From Incurvaria masculella (Eukaryota > Arthropoda > Insecta > Lepidoptera > Incurvariidae), in the NCBI GenBank assembly GCA_946894095.1, contig OX335659.1, positions 7,943,501 to 8,007,500 of the forward strand: DNA of 64,000 nucleotides. The letters are read 5' to 3'. A model generated the notes under the pieces. It saw only the letters and a list, made by a program, of their open reading frames with translations. It was not told where the DNA came from and searched no databases. Below, one piece after another: positions 55,801 to 63,730 of the stretch. Positions within the stretch are counted from its first letter, which is position 1; each line of letters begins with the position of its first letter. Both the position numbers and the translations under genes were made by a program.

Positions 55801-58800
55801 CACACAAGGTGGGATGGGATATAACTTTTGTTTTTTCCAATTTTCTAGTAGATATTAAAATAAAAATACAGTAAATTTTATGGAGGATTTATGCATTGCC
55901 ATGCCTTCCATGTTAGATTATTTAATGTAATGAAAACTTTATGGTGGCTCTAGGCTTCCGCAATTACGGCGACTCCTGCCGTGACTCAAATAATTGCGTT
56001 CAAACAAGGGTATTGCTAAGGGTATAAAAAAGTCGCAAGTGCAATAGTTTCACGAAAAACAAGTTCAGAAATCGAGCTTTTTATCAAAAAGTATGATGTT
56101 TTGAGAAAAAGTAATGAGTTGGTGCACAACTACATAAGTTTTTCTATATTCCACAACCGTGTTGTGGAAGACTGGAACAAGCTGCCGGAAGAAGTCATAA
56201 GTGCTAGCTCAGTGAACAGCTTCAAAAACAATTTGGACAATCATGTAAAAAATAAAAAATAAAACGGTTCACATTATGAACACTTAAAATAAAAAATAAA
56301 TAAAATAAAAACAATGTGCACTCAATCAGTGAAGTACACGCTTGCAGCTGCTAGTGTATATAATAATAATATAATATAACAATAATTGCTAATGGTCGTT
56401 AACAATCGTTAATAGGAGAACAATTCCAAACGAAATGCGTGTGACCGAAAGACACCTGATACATTTTGTATCTTTACTACTTTTATGATAAGTACTACTT
56501 GTAGTATGAAATTACTAACCAATCAATTTTGATTTGATACAATTTCGTATCAATAATGACGAGGGCTCTATACACCCGAATTTTATTTTATTTTAGTTAA
56601 GCATTATTAGTTTCTCGGTATTGGTCAAAATCTCATATAGGAATCTATTATTACTTTATTGATAGGGATGCTCTCAAACCATTATACTCTTAATTGTCTG
56701 AAAGGGATATGTAACTATGTGATCAGCTGACAGTAGTAGTTTATGACAAAACTCATAGTATTAAAACCTAATGTGCAAGTGTTTCACAATGTTGTGTTGC
56801 CACTGGAGCAGTGCATCGCTTAAAGGTCCTTGCTTACGGTGACGCTTGGCTCAGGTTATCTCTTTCCCTAAAATATGGTTGAAAGAGGTAATGGCTGTGC
56901 CCGGCGTGATGCTCGTGAACGGGTGCTGTTTGTGGGGACTGGCCTGCTCCAATTGGCAACATATTAGTTGGAGGGGATTGTCTTTGCAAATAAAATGATA
57001 TTTGTCATGAACTGTTGCATACGGCATGGATTGTAAATTTTTGTGTATTCATGTGAATTTAGTGTTTTACCTATGTTTTTGTTAAAATAATTGTCAAACA
57101 CTTTTGTAAATTTAGACTAAGTGGACGTTGAAAAAAAAAACAGCGGAGTTTCTTTCCAGTTCTTCTTCGCTGTGTTTTGTTTTGCTGAACTGGCCAATGC
57201 TAAAATATGACAAATCCGAGTGCAGTGTACTGTCTATGGATGATGGATAAACAATACAATACAATACAATACACCGGAGTCAGGCCATAAGGACCCTTTC
57301 CTGGTTTTTGCGACGGGACCATAAAAGTGCTTATGATATAAAGGTTTTACATTAGGTATGCATTTTTTTTAACTAAGTAATGCCAACATGATTTATCTTT
57401 AAATTGCCTAACAACTCTGTTCATTGGACAATTAATCGTGAAACCGGGTCTTTTGTGACATTTAGGATGTTTTTATTTACTTTGTACAGGGTATCTTATG
57501 AGACACATACGACTTTAAACATTCCAGTAACTATTTCATACCAAATTTAGGTGTTCATAAAAAATGACAATGTATTGTAATAACTAAGTGGTTGTGCGGC
57601 GAATAAAGTCATACGACCAAACTAACGACGTTTTCATGTTTTTAATTCTGAATATACATTCATTATAAGAATCACATGACTTTGTACATTGAAAAGTAGC
57701 ACTTTGTTGTTATTTTACGTCAGGTAAATTGTATGTTCTGAACATTGATTTACAATATTTACATTACTTAAAAATTCATGGAAGCATTAATATAAAAATG
57801 GAAAAAAACATATTAAGCGAAATTGATTGACCCTAGACCCGACTCTTTTCGTTTGTGTTGTTCCTAGGTGGGCAGTTGCTTGGGGGATGTTATTTACTAG
57901 TTGCACAATTGCCTGTGACTTCTTTACAGACCAAGTGTAATTTTTAGTGAGTAAAATGTATACTATGTGAAATAAGCGACCTACCAAATTTACTTCACAT
58001 AGTAAGCATTTTTCATTTTTATGTCTGCTCTTTTTCTGGCAGATTTCTGAGGTGTGGTGCAGCACGTTTTATGGCTTTTGGTTTGCGACGACAATATGAT
58101 TTTGTATTACCAAGTTCTTGGCAAATCGAATTGTGGTAGCTATCCTTAATGCAAGGTGTTTTGAAGACTATGCGGCAGAGGCGCAACGATTTGATATCAT
58201 AGACAGATATATTGTTAAGCTATTGCATAGCTTCTATCGAGGGCCTTGAGCGCGGGGCCGAATCCAGAAATTCCGTAACGAAAAAAAACCTCACGCTCCC
58301 CACTACACAGTAGTGCTACTTCACACCAGGGGGAGCGGGGCCGGGGGCGGCGGCGGGAGCGGGGCCGGGGGCGGGGCGGGCGGTCCGACGGGGGCGGGTA
58401 AGGGGGGGGAGTACGGCTTGGTATTTCCCGCAACTTTAGGACTACTTGGTAAAATCCTTGAGAACCAATTACTCAATTTAGATGCGGATTGTAACTACAT
58501 ACGTCTAGCCTGATTCTACTCAAAACTTATAGGCTACATAATATAACGCTTCATTACCTGAAGGGTGAGTAGAGAGTGTTAAATTCTTATAACTTGCGAA
58601 CCACTTACCCGATTTATGTGCGTATTTTATCAATGTATAGGATCTCTGGGAGCAGTCAGGTTAGAGATGGGTTACTGTTTTCGATGTTGAGGCTAGTGTT
58701 TTCTTATCGGTCACCACGCTCAAAAAGTGTTACTTGAATTAATATCAAAGAAAAAGAAATACTGCATAAATAAAATAAATAAATAATTACAATTGCATAA

Positions 58801-60403
58801 GTTGATAGAAAATGCTATGCAATAGCTTTACCGCGGCAGTCCCCGAGTGCCACACGTCTTTTTTTTTCTTTTGGTTTTAATTCTACGATGAACATCAATA
58901 GAATTAAGTACAGATTTTTTTGCTTTGTTCCATTTGATTCCCAATTGTCCGCAACCGCATGAGCACCTAACCCCAATGAAAGTGATCCCACTAGCACTCA
59001 GCACCTTTAACCAAAAGTATTACTTAAGGTCGGCCCGTAAGCACCTGAAAATTTCACCTCCCATACAAACGTAGTTTACTAATAATTTGAAAACCACTGT
59101 TCCAACCCACTTGATATTTGGTATCTAATATTAGGCTACAAATATCTGTGTCTGCATGCCTTAGTTTTTTCGGTAAATGTATTCTGGGTCAAACCACAGA
59201 GAAAACTAAATTCGTATGAAGATTTTCTTTTTGCATTCATTTCATTCGGTTTGGATTTTTCAAAAAAATAAAAGCATGCAGACACAGATATTTGTTACCT
59301 GATATTAGATATTAAATATCAATTTAATTGGAATAGCGGTTTCCAAATGATTAGTAAACTACGTTTGAATGGGGAGCATAGCTTACGGGCCGTTCTAAAG
59401 CAATACGTATCCCATGAAAGACTTTCCACAGACACTCGTATCCTGTGCATATGTGCTCATGGAACAAACGAGTTTTCACCTGAGCAGCTATCTAATCTCA
59501 TTCATTAAACTGAAACCATACCACAGTTGCAAAACACTTTCCCAGAGATACCTAAGTAGAATTTTTCATTTAATAAAAAAAAATTCATGACTGCAGTAGG
59601 CCAATTTACAGTACTCAACAGAACACGAGTTCAGGCGACGTATCAGTTGCGACGCAAGGGGACCTTGCCCCTCTCGATCCCCGCATTCGACGATCACTCC
59701 CAGTCAAAAGTAGTGACCTAACCGTGCGTGCAGATTGTTTTACTCGACTTACATAAAATATGGTATTGCATTATTTAATGGTGTTTATTGTTACTGTTGG
59801 TTGTTTGTATTATGTGTTTAAATCTGTCTTCAAATTAATAAACGAAAAAACATTAAGTAATTCACAGTCAAGAACGGAACTTATTGAGATACACCATAAA
59901 CATGTATACGGAAGAGAAGCAAAACCGTAGTTACAAAACTTCTGTGGAACAATTAATGGACAGAGAGTTTTTTCCTCTTGATTTATTAGTAAATATTTTA
60001 ATAGGCCCTGCTAACATTTTTAAAGACAACATCAATAACTATTGCTTTTATTACCAAACAATTTTAGCACACACTAGCGAATTCCTCTAAACGCATTGCT
60101 CTGTCAAACATACTTTGGCTGTCTGTATCAATGCAGGCGAAGTTTTTAAACGCGTAATCAACGCAGTCGAAATTGACAATAATTTTATGTCAATATTTAT
60201 GAAATCAGGTGAATTTGATCATGGTATTGTGAAGACGAGTGGATGCGTCGTGATCCATCCATCAAAAGCCTATGTAAAGAGTTCAGTCTAAAGTTTAACA
60301 AGTAGTTCCCATAACCCACCTCTATCCCTACATCCTGTTCATCATGCGCTTGCGCAATGACAAGCTGCTCCCTCGGAACGCGTGGTTTACGCCCTCGCGG
60401 CAT
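40659..60403 (-). CDS. C2H2 zinc-finger protein with AT-hook-like start and novel helical C terminus (11 exons)
   Basis: Coding sequence complement(join(40659..40847, 41484..41624, 42106..42261, 43706..43914, 44847..44986, 47106..47302, 47994..48097, 52701..52854, 53700..53984, 54911..55084, 60320..60403)): 1833 nt, 610 aa. Every junction keeps frame, and three fingers are rebuilt across introns with exact C-x2-C-x12-H spacing. The N terminus has an RGRKPR AT-hook-like motif. About 13 fingers follow (residues 40-440), two being C2HC. Residues 450-610 are acidic and helical with no recognised domain. Probably a nuclear DNA-binding regulator; target unknown. Exon 6 is followed by a degenerate duplication array. 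I do not recognise an orthologue. Confidence 0.85.
41000..41333 (+). mobile_element. SINE copy 4
   Basis: Body and tail shared with other copies (GTGCATTTCGCCACGAATGC, GGCCTGGCATGGCACC, CATCCATGTCAGGTTGCAT plus A-run). The head is missing or degraded. Confidence 0.75.
41484..41624 (-). CDS. Zinc-finger gene exon 10
   Basis: Residues 502-548, with EEFSMVMSEEELVESMRQ and ending ISIDE. Acceptor TTGCAG|AAG, donor GAG|GTCAGT. Amphipathic helical. Confidence 0.8.
41683..42060. mobile_element. TA-flanked MITE, family A, copy 4
   Basis: Inverted relative to copy 1. The left end carries three partial copies of CACCTAAATTGG (near 41690, 41710, 41729). The right end is ACAAGTCGGACTA, 45 bases from exon 9. 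Confidence 0.7.
42106..42261 (-). CDS. Zinc-finger gene exon 9
   Basis: Residues 450-501, GTDPDAVGKISKEEA and onward, ending ERAPSPDI. Acceptor TTGCAG|GGT, donor ATC|GTGAGT. No fingers; predicted helical and acidic. Confidence 0.8.
42454..43133 (+). mobile_element. Penelope-like element fragment with inverted ends
   Basis: The central frame (42601-43052) begins MERISEHVRALKK and has SAIAEHADSG, FDQVKIL and FPRIIRESIEI, typical of the C-terminal GIY-YIG region of Penelope-like elements. The RT is absent. About 110-bp arms at 42454-42564 and 43021-43133 are inverted copies. The left arm meets the body at a 42-bp perfect palindrome. Confidence 0.75.
42571..42612. repeat. 42-bp perfect palindrome
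   Basis: AAATCCGTTCCATAACGCTG and its exact inverse, centred on CGCG-like GCTGCGCAGC. Lies at the inversion junction of the Penelope-like fragment. Confidence 0.97.
43706..43914 (-). CDS. Zinc-finger gene exon 8
   Basis: Two fingers: CPKCDKQF ... HVLTH and CAYCPRGR ... HLRIKH (longer spacing). Acceptor TTCCAG|CG, donor CTG|GTGAGC, phase 0. Confidence 0.88.
44355..44395 (+). ncRNA. Hammerhead-ribozyme-like motif
   Basis: CTGACGA at 44359-44365, a GTCC/GGAC stem II (44367-44370 with 44381-44384), then GAAAC and GTC at 44385-44392. This matches the conserved hammerhead core with a minimal stem III, as reported for Penelope-like elements. Stem I is weak here. Confidence 0.45.
44401..44440. repeat. 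16-bp perfect hairpin
   Basis: ACGGATATACAGTGTA at the left and its inverse at the right, separated by 8 bases. Directly follows the hammerhead-like motif. Confidence 0.9.
44847..44986 (-). CDS. Zinc-finger gene exon 7
   Basis: Completes the exon 6 finger (LRSHEVRVH) and codes a long-spaced finger (CSYKGC ... HLKSH). Acceptor GCGCAG|G; donor AAAC|GTCAGT, which is weak but gives the linker KPYKC across the junction. Confidence 0.85.
45026..45440 (-). mobile_element. SINE copy 5 with a tRNA-like head
   Basis: On the minus strand the head has TAGTGGCGCAGGGACTGG (A-box-like) and GGGTTCAATACC (B-box-like), followed by the same body as copy 2 and the tail CATCCATGTCAGGTCGCAT plus A-run. Complete-looking. 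Confidence 0.82.
45656..45815 (-). mobile_element. SINE copy 6 (5'-truncated)
   Basis: Only the 3' part of the shared body: GTTCAATGTAGCCGAGC, TCCTGGCATAGTCC and GCCATCCATGTCC with an A-rich tail. Confidence 0.7.
46011..47302 (-). repeat. 219-bp tandem array derived from zinc-finger exon 6 (6 units)
   Basis: Six units, each with the CLLCERSF finger sequence. The rightmost (47106-47302) is exon 6. Units to the left contain the 3' part of the exon, its donor and about 40 bases after it, but not the original acceptor or the first residues. Three internal units carry AGC-TGA in the coding frame. The leftmost has CSKAF and AGGAACAA|GTGAGT without a stop. Confidence 0.93.
47106..47302 (-). CDS. 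Zinc-finger gene exon 6 (source of the 219-bp array)
   Basis: Completes the C-E-K-C finger, adds CLLCERSF ... HTFRH and begins CAQCGEAFPSRN. Acceptor TTGCACAG|TGC, donor AACAC|GTGAGT. The five units to the left are partial copies of this exon. The donor of the leftmost unit (46011) would also join in frame to exon 7. Confidence 0.75.
47303..47993. other. Zinc-finger gene intron 5
   Basis: Mostly AT-rich. 47763-47920 is a GC-richer patch with CGTCCGAAACATTGCATC that may be an old retroelement end. Not assigned. Confidence 0.35.
47994..48097 (-). CDS. Zinc-finger gene exon 5
   Basis: One finger (CDICGKSVRSR ... HLLIH), a GEK-type linker, and the start of the next (FNCEK). Acceptor TTACAG|CA, donor AAG|GTACCC. 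The intron before it holds the 3.8-kb LINE. Confidence 0.88.
48290..48570. mobile_element. MITE family B, copy 3 (internally deleted)
   Basis: Starts GGAAGAAAACTGCTCATTTA and ends GAGTTTTCTTTCCC, matching both ends of 12821-13284 while the middle is missing. Confidence 0.7.
49033..49749 (+). CDS. LINE ORF1 with PHD-like finger and coiled coil
   Basis: 238 aa from MSKCYVCVKSLGSEAIQC. The first about 60 residues have Cys/His spacing of a PHD-type zinc finger (CYVC ... CDGC, CIKC, CSQC). A helical stretch (LFKLIEELKSEIATL) follows, then a basic RNA-binding-like region with RLIRLGKP and SKYDAHNILKNKK. In the CR1 group such ORF1 proteins form an RNA complex with the element. An upstream GTG at 49021 is possible but ATG 49033 is preferred. 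Confidence 0.75.
   Translation: MSKCYVCVKSLGSEAIQCDGCKRDLCIKCSELSSTEARSMALKSRILMFFCSQCKVGIFQVPQLFKLIEELKSEIATLSKNNVNTAPSHPAMTENVIREVREREYRSRNVIAFNVPECPSDETRDKIKFDEEQINESLGDILTESKSKIFRLIRLGKPSDKPRPLKLVCRSKYDAHNILKNKKKVKGTVSLAPDQTPMQRNELLELRKELTARTEAGETNLTIKYVRGSPSIVNVSKN
49782..50774 (+). pseudogene. LINE ORF2 part 1: AP-like endonuclease (frameshifted)
   Basis: About 330 aa with LAETWLKS, RGGGVAIYV, VAVYRPDD, AGDFNYRN, LLDLILCND and SDHVCI, the expected endonuclease motifs. The frame ends at TAG 50772-50774. The next frame continues the same protein from about 50750, so a single indel separates them. Confidence 0.85.
50884..52572 (+). pseudogene. LINE ORF2 part 2: reverse transcriptase
   Basis: 562 aa from the first methionine; the frame is open from about 50750. 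Motifs: GPDGIPGSIL, VVTPIYKKGD, YRPISLTS, HGFVPRRSTITNLL, VIYLDFERAFDKVP, VPQGSVLAPTLF and catalytic LFADDAK. The C terminus has HFLSNRAVEMWNKLPEDV, close to the copies at 33706-33921 and 56083. No RNase H. Confidence 0.88.
52701..52854 (-). CDS. Zinc-finger gene exon 4
   Basis: Completes the finger begun in exon 3 (C-E-V-C ... HLRWH) and adds CRRC ... HNSIAH. Acceptor TTGCAG|GTG, donor GAAG|GTACGC, ending in phase 1. Confidence 0.88.
52963..53203 (+). mobile_element. SINE copy 7 (5'-truncated)
   Basis: Body and tail only: GGTTCTGGCATGGCACC, CCATCCATGTTCAGTGACAT and an A-rich end. In zinc-finger intron 3. Confidence 0.7.
53241..53312. repeat. Hairpin with about 27-bp arms
   Basis: GTTTGGCATGTTTATCTTAA at the left is repeated inverted at the right with one inserted C. 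The loop is about 16 bases. Confidence 0.85.
53700..53984 (-). CDS. Zinc-finger gene exon 3
   Basis: Residues 87-181. Three fingers (CKEC ... HLKEIH, CDKC ... HLLTH, CPHC ... HLDQKGC) and the first Cys of a fourth. Acceptor CCACAG|CCT, donor GAG|GTTAGC. Confidence 0.88.
54380..54715 (+). mobile_element. TA-flanked MITE, family A, copy 5
   Basis: Starts TAGTCTCAGATGTCACC and ends GGTGAGAACTCGGACTG. Same layout as copy 1. In zinc-finger intron 2. Confidence 0.78.
54911..55084 (-). CDS. Zinc-finger gene exon 2
   Basis: Residues 29-86. Acceptor ATCCAG|GTG, donor AAG|GTAGTT. Contains one C2HC finger (CDTC ... KRHRYYC), then a basic linker. Confidence 0.85.
55360..55565 (-). mobile_element. SINE copy 8 (5'-truncated)
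   Basis: Minus-strand body and tail with GGTTGGTACCACCGCATTGG, GGTCCCGGTATGGCACC and GCCATCAATGTCAG. Abuts a LINE 3' end on the right. Confidence 0.7.
55566..55850 (-). pseudogene. LINE C-terminal fragment
   Basis: Minus-strand frames read SKQWNRLPAEVFPSKY and, after a shift, SFSLKVHLGSF. The xxWNxLPxEVFP motif is typical of LINE C termini. It ends GCTGAACATAAAAAAA. Related to 20630-20815. Confidence 0.6.
56083..56330 (+). pseudogene. CR1/Jockey-like LINE 3' fragment
   Basis: The frame reads FHNRVVEDWNKLPEEV, SASSVNSFKNNLDNHV then a stop, the same C terminus as at 33706-33921. An A/T-rich AATAAA-type tail follows. Confidence 0.7.
56331..57120. other. Zinc-finger gene intron 1, no recognised features
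   Basis: AT-rich noncoding sequence. Nothing was recognised. Confidence 0.4.
57121..57276 (+). mobile_element. LINE 3' tail with (AATAC)n
   Basis: TTCTTCTTCGCTG near 57158 and a tail of AATAC repeats (57255-57276) look like a short 5'-truncated LINE insertion. Confidence 0.45.
57277..58320. other. Zinc-finger gene intron 1, possible transposase remnant
   Basis: A minus-strand frame at 57787-58065 has a Cys/Lys-rich start (ICQKKSRHKNEKCLLC) that recalls the C terminus of piggyBac transposases. No catalytic part is present. Otherwise unassigned. Confidence 0.25.
58321..58411. repeat. G-rich low-complexity tract
   Basis: About 90 bases, mostly G and C with repeated GGGGCCGGGGGCGG-like runs. 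Many G-triplets on the plus strand could form G-quadruplexes. Confidence 0.9.
59027..59396. mobile_element. MITE with long imperfect inverted arms
   Basis: CGGCCCGTAAGC at the left and GCTTACGGGCCG at the right; inner ATATCTGTGTCTGCATGC pairs with GCATGCAGACACAGATAT. About 370 bp, noncoding. Confidence 0.8.
59397..60319. other. Zinc-finger gene intron 1, no recognised features
   Basis: Noncoding, AT-rich. A 68-codon frame at 59884-60090 resembles nothing known. Confidence 0.35.
60320..60403 (-). CDS. Zinc-finger gene exon 1
   Basis: Residues 1-28, MPRGRKPRVPREQLV and onward, ending DVGIE. Donor GAG|GTGGGT, phase 0. Directly 5' of the ATG is CTATCTCTCTTAGA, which looks like a 3' splice site, so a 5' UTR exon further right is possible. 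Confidence 0.75.
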
Positions 60404-60624
60404 TCTAAGAGAGATAGTTCACTTGCCCCTGGTCATGTTGGGCCCACAACAATTTCACAACCAGAAAATTAATGAAAAACCTGATAGCGTAGACGAAAGA
60501 CAGGCGCTTGTTGACGTCACACTGTTCTATGCAGATATTTTATATTCTGTGATTCTATACTTATAGCTTGTGACGCGTCATGTCAGTGTCAGCATATCTT
60601 CCGCTGTCAAACTCTTTCAGCTGT

Positions 60625-60932
60625 ATTCAGAGTGGGCGGAATAACTTGAATTCGCGCGACTAAAACGGTTTTATTATGGTTAGTCCGGTGCTAATCTCGT
60701 ACTAAGTTTAAACATGTGCTCTCTGAATACGAGAGTATGTAAAAAAATTGGCATATTTTTCTACATAATAGACTTTGAGAGAACCGAACACGAGAACTTC
60801 TCGATTTCGCTTTTGCACTTATTAAGTCGTATTTAGAGAGCACCTGTCAAAACTTGCTACTAGATTAGCACCGGACTAACCATACAAAAACCGGTTTAAT
60901 CCGGCAGATTAAAGTTAGTCCGCCCACTCTGA
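60625..60932. mobile_element. MITE family C, complete copy
   Basis: TTCAGAGTGGGCGGAATAAC at the left and GTTAGTCCGCCCACTCTGA at the right; further in, ATGGTTAGTCCGGTGCTAAT pairs with ATTAGCACCGGACTAACCAT. The arms are about 85 bp. It lies about 220 bp from the start codon of the zinc-finger gene. Confidence 0.82.
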
Positions 60933-61239
60933 CTACAATAGATGAATCTCACTTCCATCGATGAGTCGCTTGCGAGCTGTTATCCGCAAAAAAAAAATAG
61001 GCATATTTTTTTTATACTGCCTTACTAAGGTCGCGGTCCGATTTGAACCAATGTCACCGTCACGTCTTGCAAAGTAAAAGTTCGCTGAACACGGCTTAAT
61101 TCTATGTAATTTCTAACCAGCGCAATCTCTCGTCACTGCTATAACTAGTTGCACCGTCACTAAATAATTCCATATTTTGCCTGGGTAGACGTGATAAAAA
61201 CGTTACATTTTAACTACAAATTAAGTAGTATCTTTCAGC

Positions 61240-61265
61240 AGTATTCAGAGTGGACGGACTAACTT
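61240..61265. mobile_element. MITE family C, left part of a disrupted copy
   Basis: GTATTCAGAGTGGACGGACT, then sequence switches to the 3' end of a minus-strand LINE. The matching right part is at 62800-62890. Confidence 0.6.
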
Positions 61266-62770
61266 TAGTAAAATCAAAATCAAATAATTTATTGCATATT
61301 TGCAGAGGTGTTACAGAACCCAAATGAGGTAAATAAAAGCGAGTGCCATCTACAAATTGCCTGGGTAGGCGTACAATAGCACGTGGCTCTCAATAAGAGA
61401 GCAGTGCAATCACTATATTAGCTTAATCTAACCATGTATGTAAATTTGAATAAATTAACCTCTTTTAACGTTTCCTTATCTAATTGAGCCATTTATATAT
61501 ATATAAAAAAAAACCATTAAACACTTCTATGATTTCAAACTATTATCGTCATAAATTCATTAATTTTGTAGAAAAATTTTTCTACTAACCATACATACAA
61601 TTTTTCATAAATTCATTTAGATCTAAATTTTTTATTTCATTTGGTATATTATTATATATTTTTGTCGACATATAGTATACATTTTTTATGTAGAATTTTG
61701 TATGTGGTTTAGTAGTGGATAGGTTATTTTTCCTTCTAGTATTATATATATGCGTGTCACCTGCTGCTGTGAAATGTTCTGGATTCTTTTTTACAAATAT
61801 ACAAATTTCATAAATGTACATACATGGAGCTGTTAGTAGATAAAGTTTTTTAAATAGTGGCTTACAACTGTCTAAAGGTTGAGCTTGGCAAATTGCCCTA
61901 ATACATTTTTTCTGAATTTTTAAAATGTCGTCTATAGTTGTACCATTACCCCAAAATATGATTCCGTACCGTATGTTGGAAGAGACATATCCATGATAAG
62001 CCGTCAGAGCTGTATACGCCTCAATGCGAAGATAAAACGACTTAGTTTTCTGCTTAACATATCAATGTGTTCCTTCCAGTTACAGTGGCAATCCAACATT
62101 ACACCCAGAAATCGAATTGTTTTAACTTCTTCTATTTTCTCATCTAGATATTTTATATTTAGCGGTATGTGCTTTGTTTGTGGGCTACAAAATTGCATAA
62201 TTTTGGTTTTTTCGATATTTAAGATTAGATTGTTATTTTTAAGCCATTCTATAATTTTTTCTATCGTTACATTTATTTCGTCTTGGAAAGCTTGAATGTT
62301 GTTTTTGTCGCCCTTTATTATTACTGTGCTGTCATCGGCGAATAATACCATACGGTGATTTATAGAAAGTGGAAGGTCATTTATATATAATAAAAAAAGT
62401 AACGGACCCAAAATGCTACCCTGTGGAACTCCAAAACTAACGGATTTGAACTCCGATTGATATTTTGTTATGATTTTAGTTTTATTACATATTCTAGAAA
62501 TCTCTGTGCATTGTTTCCTATTACATAAATATGACTCTAGCCATTGGTGAACAATACCACGAAATCCATATTTTTTTAGTTTTTTAAGGAGTGTATCATG
62601 ACAGACAAAGTCGAATGCCTTTGTCATGTCCATAAAAATGGCTGTTACTGGGGTTTTATTATGCATACAGTCCATGATGTCCTTCATGAGATTGTATACT
62701 GCTAAGCCAGTTGATTTATTTTTACGAAAACCATTCTGCTCATTGCATAAGATGTCATTTCGTTCTAAAT
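61266..62770 (-). pseudogene. 5'-truncated Jockey/CR1-like LINE
   Basis: Minus-strand RT frame 62687-62004 with FMDMTKAFDFVCHD, GVPQGSILGPLLFLLYIND and catalytic LFADDST. After a break near 62003 the C terminus continues in another frame (RYGIIFWGNG region) to 61585. The start of the RT, endonuclease and ORF1 are missing. The 3' end near 61266 is A/T-rich. Confidence 0.82.
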
Positions 62771-62799
62771 AATTACTTAGAACGAATATGTACGCGTAA

Positions 62800-62890
62800 T
62801 AAGGTCGGACTAAATCGGTTAATGTACGGTTAGTCCGGTGCTAATAACGTATTTAGTTAGACAAGAAAGGTTCACTCTGAATACGACTGT
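62800..62890. mobile_element. MITE family C, right part of a disrupted copy
   Basis: GGTCGGACTAAATCGG, GGTTAGTCCGGTGCTAAT and TTCACTCTGAATACG are family C segments. With 61240-61265 it brackets the LINE. Confidence 0.55.
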
Positions 62891-63049
62891 TTGTAATAAA
62901 AAAATAAGATTGAAATTAATTAGTTTGTATTTAACATATTCTGAAACGTGAAATGCGACGCCGTCGTTTACTTTGATTTTCCCATTATCCCTATTCAACA
63001 CTTGTATAACGTCAGCAAGCCTTCATTTATGGTTGGTATAATAATCTAT

Positions 63050-63135
63050 CAACTGTATTCAGAGTGGGATATAACTTTAATCCACCGGACTTAACCAGTT
63101 ATTGTATTCTAATCTCGGAAGTTTTGAGATGTGTT
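63050..63135. mobile_element. MITE family C fragment
   Basis: CTGTATTCAGAGTGGGATATA at the left and GTGTTCTCTGAATACAC at the right. Short and internally deleted. Confidence 0.5.
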
Positions 63136-63595
63136 CTCTGAATACACTGTGTGATTTTAATCACAGAAGTTAATAATATTGGTTTATGTGCGTTATTATT
63201 GCCGATCGCTCCCCGATTCCGCGAGTCGCGGGGAATTGAAGGTCTTGCGGGTAAAATAATGGGGAACGCATGCGTCGGGGAATTTGCGGGGAATCAGCCA
63301 ATCCGTGGGGAATTCAGTTTTCTGGCTGCACGACTTTTTTTTTTTGCTCTTTCAACATTTTCAACGAAAACTTGGTTCCTATTTCAGATTTTTACGGATT
63401 ACGGGGAATCCTAAGAATGTTTTTGGGGAATTAGGGGAGTATTTATCGGCAACGCTGATTGCCACAGCGACCGCGAAATATAAACAAGCATGACAAGAAA
63501 AAGTAGAAGAAAAAAGTCAAACACGAAAAAATGAGCAGAAACACATCGTGAGTGTTGTGCTGTGTGCGCCCAGTCGTTTTTATGGGGCGTGTGCA
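63136..63595 (+). promoter_or_regulatory. Presumed upstream region of TRAF3IP1
   Basis: 63200-63450 has clustered GGGGAAT motifs. No TATA box was found. The 5' UTR probably lies close to 63500-63595, but the transcription start cannot be placed. Confidence 0.35.
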
Positions 63596-63730
63596 ATGGA
63601 GGTGGCACCTAGCCCAGAGGTGATCAGAGCAACACAGGAGTCCCTTGGTCAATTTGTGAAACGACCACCGCTGACAGAAAAGCTGCTAAAGAAACCTCCG
63701 TTTCGGTTCCTGCACGACATCATCACATCT
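63596..63730 (+). CDS. TRAF3IP1: TRAF3IP1 / IFT54, first coding exon (partial gene)
   Basis: 45 codons, [18 protein letters not shown] and onward, with [20 protein letters not shown] and IITS at the end. This matches the N-terminal calponin-homology-type domain of IFT54, an intraflagellar transport B complex subunit that binds tubulin in cilia. The ATG at 63596 is preferred; no other ATG lies between it and a GTG at 63548. The donor is TCT|GTAATG, phase 0. The rest of the gene lies beyond the window. Confidence 0.88.

Noticed and set aside
57787..58065. piggyBac transposase gene
   Set aside because: Only a Cys/Lys-rich stretch is suggestive; no catalytic domain or matching length, so it was left as a weak remark.
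60197..60319. Extension of zinc-finger exon 1 to the left
   Set aside because: The frame stays open, but the GTGGGT donor at 60314-60319 joins exactly to exon 2 in phase 0, and the downstream residues have no similarity to fingers.
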